This document shows, in pieces, positions 60,425 to 64,000 of a stretch of 64,000 nucleotides of DNA. The DNA is from Heliocybe sulcata. Taxonomy: Eukaryota; Basidiomycota; Agaricomycetes; Gloeophyllales; Gloeophyllaceae. Each line of letters begins with the position of its first letter. The stretch's first letter is position 1. The translations under genes were made by a program, and so were the position numbers. Where the stretch lies: positions 79,931-143,930 of the forward strand of contig ML213527.1 of the NCBI GenBank assembly GCA_004369045.1. Reading direction: 5' to 3'. Below the pieces are notes generated by a model. It saw nothing but the letters and a program-made list of their open reading frames with translations, had not been told where the DNA came from and ran no database searches.

Positions 60425-60900
60425 CGTCGTCGTATCAGGGGGGGGGCGATGAAAGTGGTGATCTCCAGCGCATCCAGCAAGGTGACCGTCAGCTTGGGCT
60501 AACTGGTTCAGAAGAGATTGAACGGGAAGGGGATGGTGGTAGGGCTGACCAGTAAGCGGAACCTGGGGTATGTGAGTGGGCTGGGGATATTTGATGAGGT
60601 GACAAAGAACGAGGATGTCAAGAGGATCGTGTCGGGCAGGGCAAGAAGTGGATCTACGTGGATGTCGCCGGGAACGACAGTTTGAACAAGAAGGTGCTCG
60701 GAAAGGCTAGGGAAGAGAGGGGAGAACTGGTAGCTGCCATCAACCTCGGAGCGACGACGCTCGCGCCAGGCGCGTCCTCCGGCGAAAAGCACAGGTTGAC
60801 GCCAAAGACATCCCTTACCGCCCTGCTGTCAGAGTCTTGCTCGCGACACAAGTCAGCCGAGTTCGAGCAGTTCTTCATGCCAGATCTGTCTTCCATGGCG
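60425..60900 (+). pseudogene. DUF2855 gene fragment (inverted partial duplicate)
   Basis: The plus strand matches the middle of the minus-strand DUF2855 gene at about 63190-63620. Parts seen are KVVISSASSKVTVSLG, LVQKRLNGKGMVVGLTSKRN, LGYVSGLGIFDEVTKNED, a shifted stretch, then VDVAGNDSLNKKVLGKAREE, GELVAAINLGATTLAPGASS and HKSAEFEQFFMPD. A stop follows TVSLG (Gly codon then TAA-type interruption), and the frame changes between the ED..KRI and VDVAGND parts. Start and end of the gene are missing. It lies just behind a copied promoter module. High similarity suggests a recent duplication. Confidence 0.8.
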
Positions 60901-61119
60901 AGCACCCGAGTGTCAGCGCTGGCAGATCCAGAACATATGTTTCTTGATTGCGCCAATGCGTTACAAGCCAGAGGATTAAGTCGCATAGCTGTTCATCAGA
61001 GCACTTTTAGCAAGAGCACGTTTAGCAAAGGAAGAGTACTAGTATGTGGTGGATGATACGATGTCGACCCCGTTATCCTCTCAAGGTCATGTGCCTAGTC
61101 ACGGTCACACCAGCATCTG

Positions 61120-61175
61120 TGCACGTGCCAGGATGCGGTATAGGGGCGACTTTGCATCCTGACATATATAATGGC
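61120..61175 (+). promoter_or_regulatory. Duplicated promoter module, copy 2 (HNH gene promoter)
   Basis: CCAGGATGCGGTATAGGGGC then GACTTTGCATCCTGACATAT and ATAATGG, about 45-90 bp before the ATG at 61220. It shares the AGGATGC/GCATCCT inverted repeat and TATA-like sequence with 60285-60345. Confidence 0.5.
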
Positions 61176-61219
61176 CCACCTAAATTTCATGCCAGTGTCA
61201 TCTCCCCCACTTGTATTTC

Positions 61220-62611
61220 ATGATGTCCATTCACCTGCTCACTGCTAAGACTCATTCTCCAATCACAGCGACGGTCTGTGTCTGGCATCCTCACCATGAC
61301 GCTCGAATATTCTATATCACCATCCGTCAGTGTCCTATCGCCGACGACGGCGCGCTCAGCGGCGACCCATGCATCCCTCTCGACGCCATTCTCGATGCTG
61401 GCGCCATAGTGACCGGGAACTACAGTTCTGCAGCTATCTTATCCAAGGACCGTGAGGGGACTCAGCCGATAACCTCTGCGTTACTTGGACACGGCAACTA
61501 CTATCTCATCCCAAATCCCGACGAGCCCAACCACGACTATCCTGTCTACAAGGACTTTAATCAATGGAAGCCACCATCTCGTGATCAGGTCCCAGAGCGG
61601 TGGTTCACCGAGAGCGTTCCTCGACAAATGGCCCTTTGCGCCAGCGTGCCTGGGCTAGTGCGGACGCCGACCAGGTCGAATGTCAGCTGCGAAGCCATGA
61701 TATTGGACCGCGGGTGTGTTCTGTCAGGCGCGGGAGATGCCATCGAAAGTGCTCGCATTGTACCGGCAGCTCAAGCTGCTTGGGTACGTCAACCGTTGTG
61801 ACCATTGGTGTGCATTGCTGAAATTGGACGCAGGCTACCCATCACCGCATTGCTGGCCAACTACTCCATCCCTGCGCCGTTCCCCATGAGCTCGGCCCAC
61901 TCGGCGTTGTAAACGACATCCGAAACTTTCTCACCCTCAGGCTCGACCTACGCATGCTGTGGGATGATCACCGATGGGCCTTCATACCTTACACCGGTTC
62001 GTTCATGGCGTACTACCCATCCTGGACGCACCAGCCATTCGATTGGCACTGCTTCACAGCCAATCTTCACCCTAGAGTGGACGGGTACCTGCTTTTCCTC
62101 CGCTTCGCCCTCGTGGTGTTCAATGGTATCCTTAGTTACAATAGAGGCACCTTTTCTGATCCCGAGGACGCCCTATATATCCCGCCGGTATCTGCGCTTG
62201 GGAAACGCAAACGCACCGGTTCTTCCGGGAGGAGCGTTCGGCGCTGTTTATCCCATGCTGAAGGGGATGAAGAAGATGGAACGACGGAGGGTGGCTCGCA
62301 GTCGAGCGGAGAGAGCGAGAATGATCGCGGTTCCTCGGGGTACCCTGTCGACGAAGATTATCCTAGGCGAGTAGCGGCCAGCTTCGCAGGTTCGTGCCAC
62401 ACCTGTCCCATGCCATGTTTACCTTACACGCATCACAGAGGCGGGTATGTTCCTTCCCGATGACTTAGCCGCTGTTTGGGCGCCAATTTTCGACAAGGAC
62501 TATGATCAGCAAAAGTGTGACTGGTTTGCGAAGAACCCACAGATACGTTCGATAGCTGATCCCGCCCAGGTTTCTACTTCATCCAGCAGCTTTGAAGGGG
62601 CGGTGGAGTAA
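61220..62611 (+). CDS. HNH_2-type domain protein with altered HNH histidines
   Basis: Member of the large agaricomycete family carrying an HNH endonuclease-like domain. Start MMSIHLLTAKTHSPITATVC, then a variable N-terminal region (IPLDAILDAGAIVTGNYSSA). The domain core is CVLSGAGDAIESARIVPAAQ (exon 1), an intron within about 61783-61833, then GPLGVVNDIRNFLTLRLDLR and MLWDDHRWAFIPYTGSF. Usual members read AHIVP and D.H..FD at these places; here they are ARIVP and DLRMLWD. A nuclear-type basic patch ALGKRKRTGSS and an acidic Ser-rich stretch follow. A 47-nt intron (about 62385-62431) joins VAASFA to EAGMFLPDDLAAVWAPIF and the stop at 62611. Probably not an active nuclease; role unknown. Confidence 0.75.
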
Positions 62612-62921
62612 TGCCTCTCATATCAGTATTCTCATATAATAACACACTGCATTTGTAAGGAAGCAATCAATCGCGATCGTGTTGACCTTCTCCACTGCTG
62701 AGGATGCTGACTTGAGATAGTCACGAAGATAAATACAGGCATGTGTGCATCCGCGCTACTAATTTACGGGACTGGCCCGAAGAACTCACGAACGATTGGA
62801 CGTCGACGACCTGCATACAAGACTTGGAGAAGGCATAACCATTCACCCTTATGCAGGACGTTGCTTCACGTTCCTTTACCACCGCGCCTGCACTACAGCC
62901 CGGTTGTAGCATCACGTATGA
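62612..62921. other. Convergent intergenic region (HNH and DUF2855 3' ends)
   Basis: 310 bp, no gene seen. Confidence 0.45.
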
Positions 62922-64000
62922 CTATAATTTGGCTCTATCATTCTCCCCATGTTTCATCTCATCTCTCGCCCACATGCTCCACACGAACGCCTTCTCCGGG
63001 CCTAATCGCCCATTAACCACCTGCTCATAACTCCTCCCGACCTCTTCCCCTCCGCACACCCTCTCTATCCTAACCCAGCGAGGACACTCCTGCATCAGCT
63101 CTGCCCACGCCGCGTTCTGCACGGACGTGATCTCCTGCACGGACAACTGCCTGCGGCGGACAGCAAGCCACTCTGGCATGAAGAACTGCTCGAACTCGGC
63201 TAGCTTGTGTCGCGAGCAAGACTCTGACGGCGGGGCGGTAAGGGATGTCTTTGGCGTCAACCTGTGCTTTTCGCCAGAGGACGCGCCTGGCGCGAGCGTC
63301 GTCGCTCCGAGGTTGATGGCAGCTACCAGTTCTCCCCTCCCCTTCCTACCCTGTCCGAGCACTCTCTCGTTCAAATTGTCGTTCCCCGCGACGTCCACGT
63401 AGATCCACTTCTCGCCCTTCCCTACATCCATCCTCTCGATATCCTCGTACCTCGTCACCTCATCATATATCCCCAGCCCACTCACATACCCCAGATTCCG
63501 CTTACTCGTTAGCCCTACCACCGTCCCCTTCCCGTTCAATCTCTTTTGAACCAGGTAGCCCAAGCTAACAGCCGTCTTGCTGGATGCACTGGAGATCACC
63601 ACTTTCCTCGCCCCGCCCCGGTAAGAGGACGCATACAACCAGTCTTCGCACCAAAACGCCGTCCAGTACAGAGGCCGGAAGACCATCGTCAGGTCCTCCG
63701 CCTCCGAAGTGGGGGTATACTGCGGATCCGCCCGACAGCGCTGGATCAAATTATACGGCTTCCTATCTTCTCACTCGTCAGCTCAGCATCGTCAGCCACC
63801 GTCTCTCGGCTACCGCTCACCTGGTGGTAAATGTGGTCTGGGTACTAGAAACCCATACTTGCTCACGCTGGACGGCGTAACTGGGACCACAATGTACTTT
63901 GCAGGCGCGAAATAGCCGTACACCCGCTCCCCGGCGGCCACGCCCTTCACTGTCGACACCTGCACCGCTCCGAACCCCCAGACGGGCACCAGCCCGTGCG
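62922..64000 (-). CDS. DUF2855 family protein (5' end beyond window)
   Basis: DUF2855 proteins have a quinone-reductase/MDR-like fold of unknown substrate. Reading from the right edge: GLVPVWGFGAVQVSTVKGVA, GERVYGYFAPAKYIVVPVTP and FLVPRPHLPP. An intron (about 63760-63809) follows, then DRKPYNLIQRCRADPQYTPT, FRPLYWTAFWCEDWLY, KVVISSASSKTAVSLGYLVQ, VVGLTSKRNLGYVSGLGIYD, WIYVDVAGNDNLNERVL, LVAAINLGATTL and FEQFFMPEWLAVRR. It ends RDEMKHGENDRAKL at 62922. The exon structure is clean, so this copy looks intact within the window; the N-terminus lies outside. A partial inverted copy is at 60425-60900. Confidence 0.82.

Overview
The window reads as nuclear DNA of a filamentous basidiomycete, most likely an Agaricomycete. 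The genes carry many short GT-AG introns of about 45-75 nt. The gene set is typical of mushrooms: F-box proteins of agaricomycete type, an HNH_2-type protein, a divergent kinase, a DUF2855 enzyme, RTA1 transporters, a P450, and the conserved TUP1, Fus3/Kss1 MAP kinase and eIF2-alpha genes. No rRNA, CRISPR array or convincing functional tRNA was seen.

Layout. (1) 1-5.3 kb is a mosaic of broken Ty1/copia fossils. Two reverse transcriptase/RNase H modules, each enclosed by inverted LTR-like repeats, surround an integrase piece and are followed by a gag-protease piece. A tRNA-like module with Pol III boxes recurs inside the terminal repeats. (2) 5.3-21.8 kb is a gene-poor, AT-rich, CpG-poor block of old repeats. 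It holds a Mutator-like (MULE) DNA transposon at about 15.2-20.0 kb, an apparent internally deleted relative at 8.04-9.11 kb, isolated end fragments, and one CpG-rich hairpin island at 11.2-11.4 kb. (3) 21.8-36.1 kb is a dense island of conserved genes: MAP kinase (-), CCCH zinc finger (+), NOC4 (-), eIF2-alpha (-), mitochondrial ribosomal protein mL41 (-), TSR3 (+), TUP1 (+). (4) 36.1-38.3 kb holds a MITE-like element with 29-bp inverted ends and a tRNA-like core, then a tiny secreted cysteine-rich protein gene. (5) 38.8-56.6 kb holds F-box (-), RNase T2 (-), P450 (-), RTA1 (+), YVH1 (-), RTA1 (-), F-box (-) and DnaJ/Cwc23-type (+) genes, followed by an unknown gene (-). (6) 57.2-64 kb is a faster-evolving end: a kinase-like gene lacking the catalytic Asp, an inverted pseudogene copy of a DUF2855 gene, an HNH protein with altered HNH histidines, and the DUF2855 gene itself, which runs off the right edge.

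How the genes fit together. The conserved island is housekeeping: ribosome and translation functions (NOC4, TSR3, eIF2-alpha, mL41, and YVH1 further right) alongside signalling and transcription (pheromone/filamentation-class MAPK, TUP1). Three head-to-head pairs share very short promoters of 118-168 bp. There is no metabolic cluster and no clear defence system. The most novel material is the repeat architecture, together with the duplicated and decaying genes of the last 7 kb.
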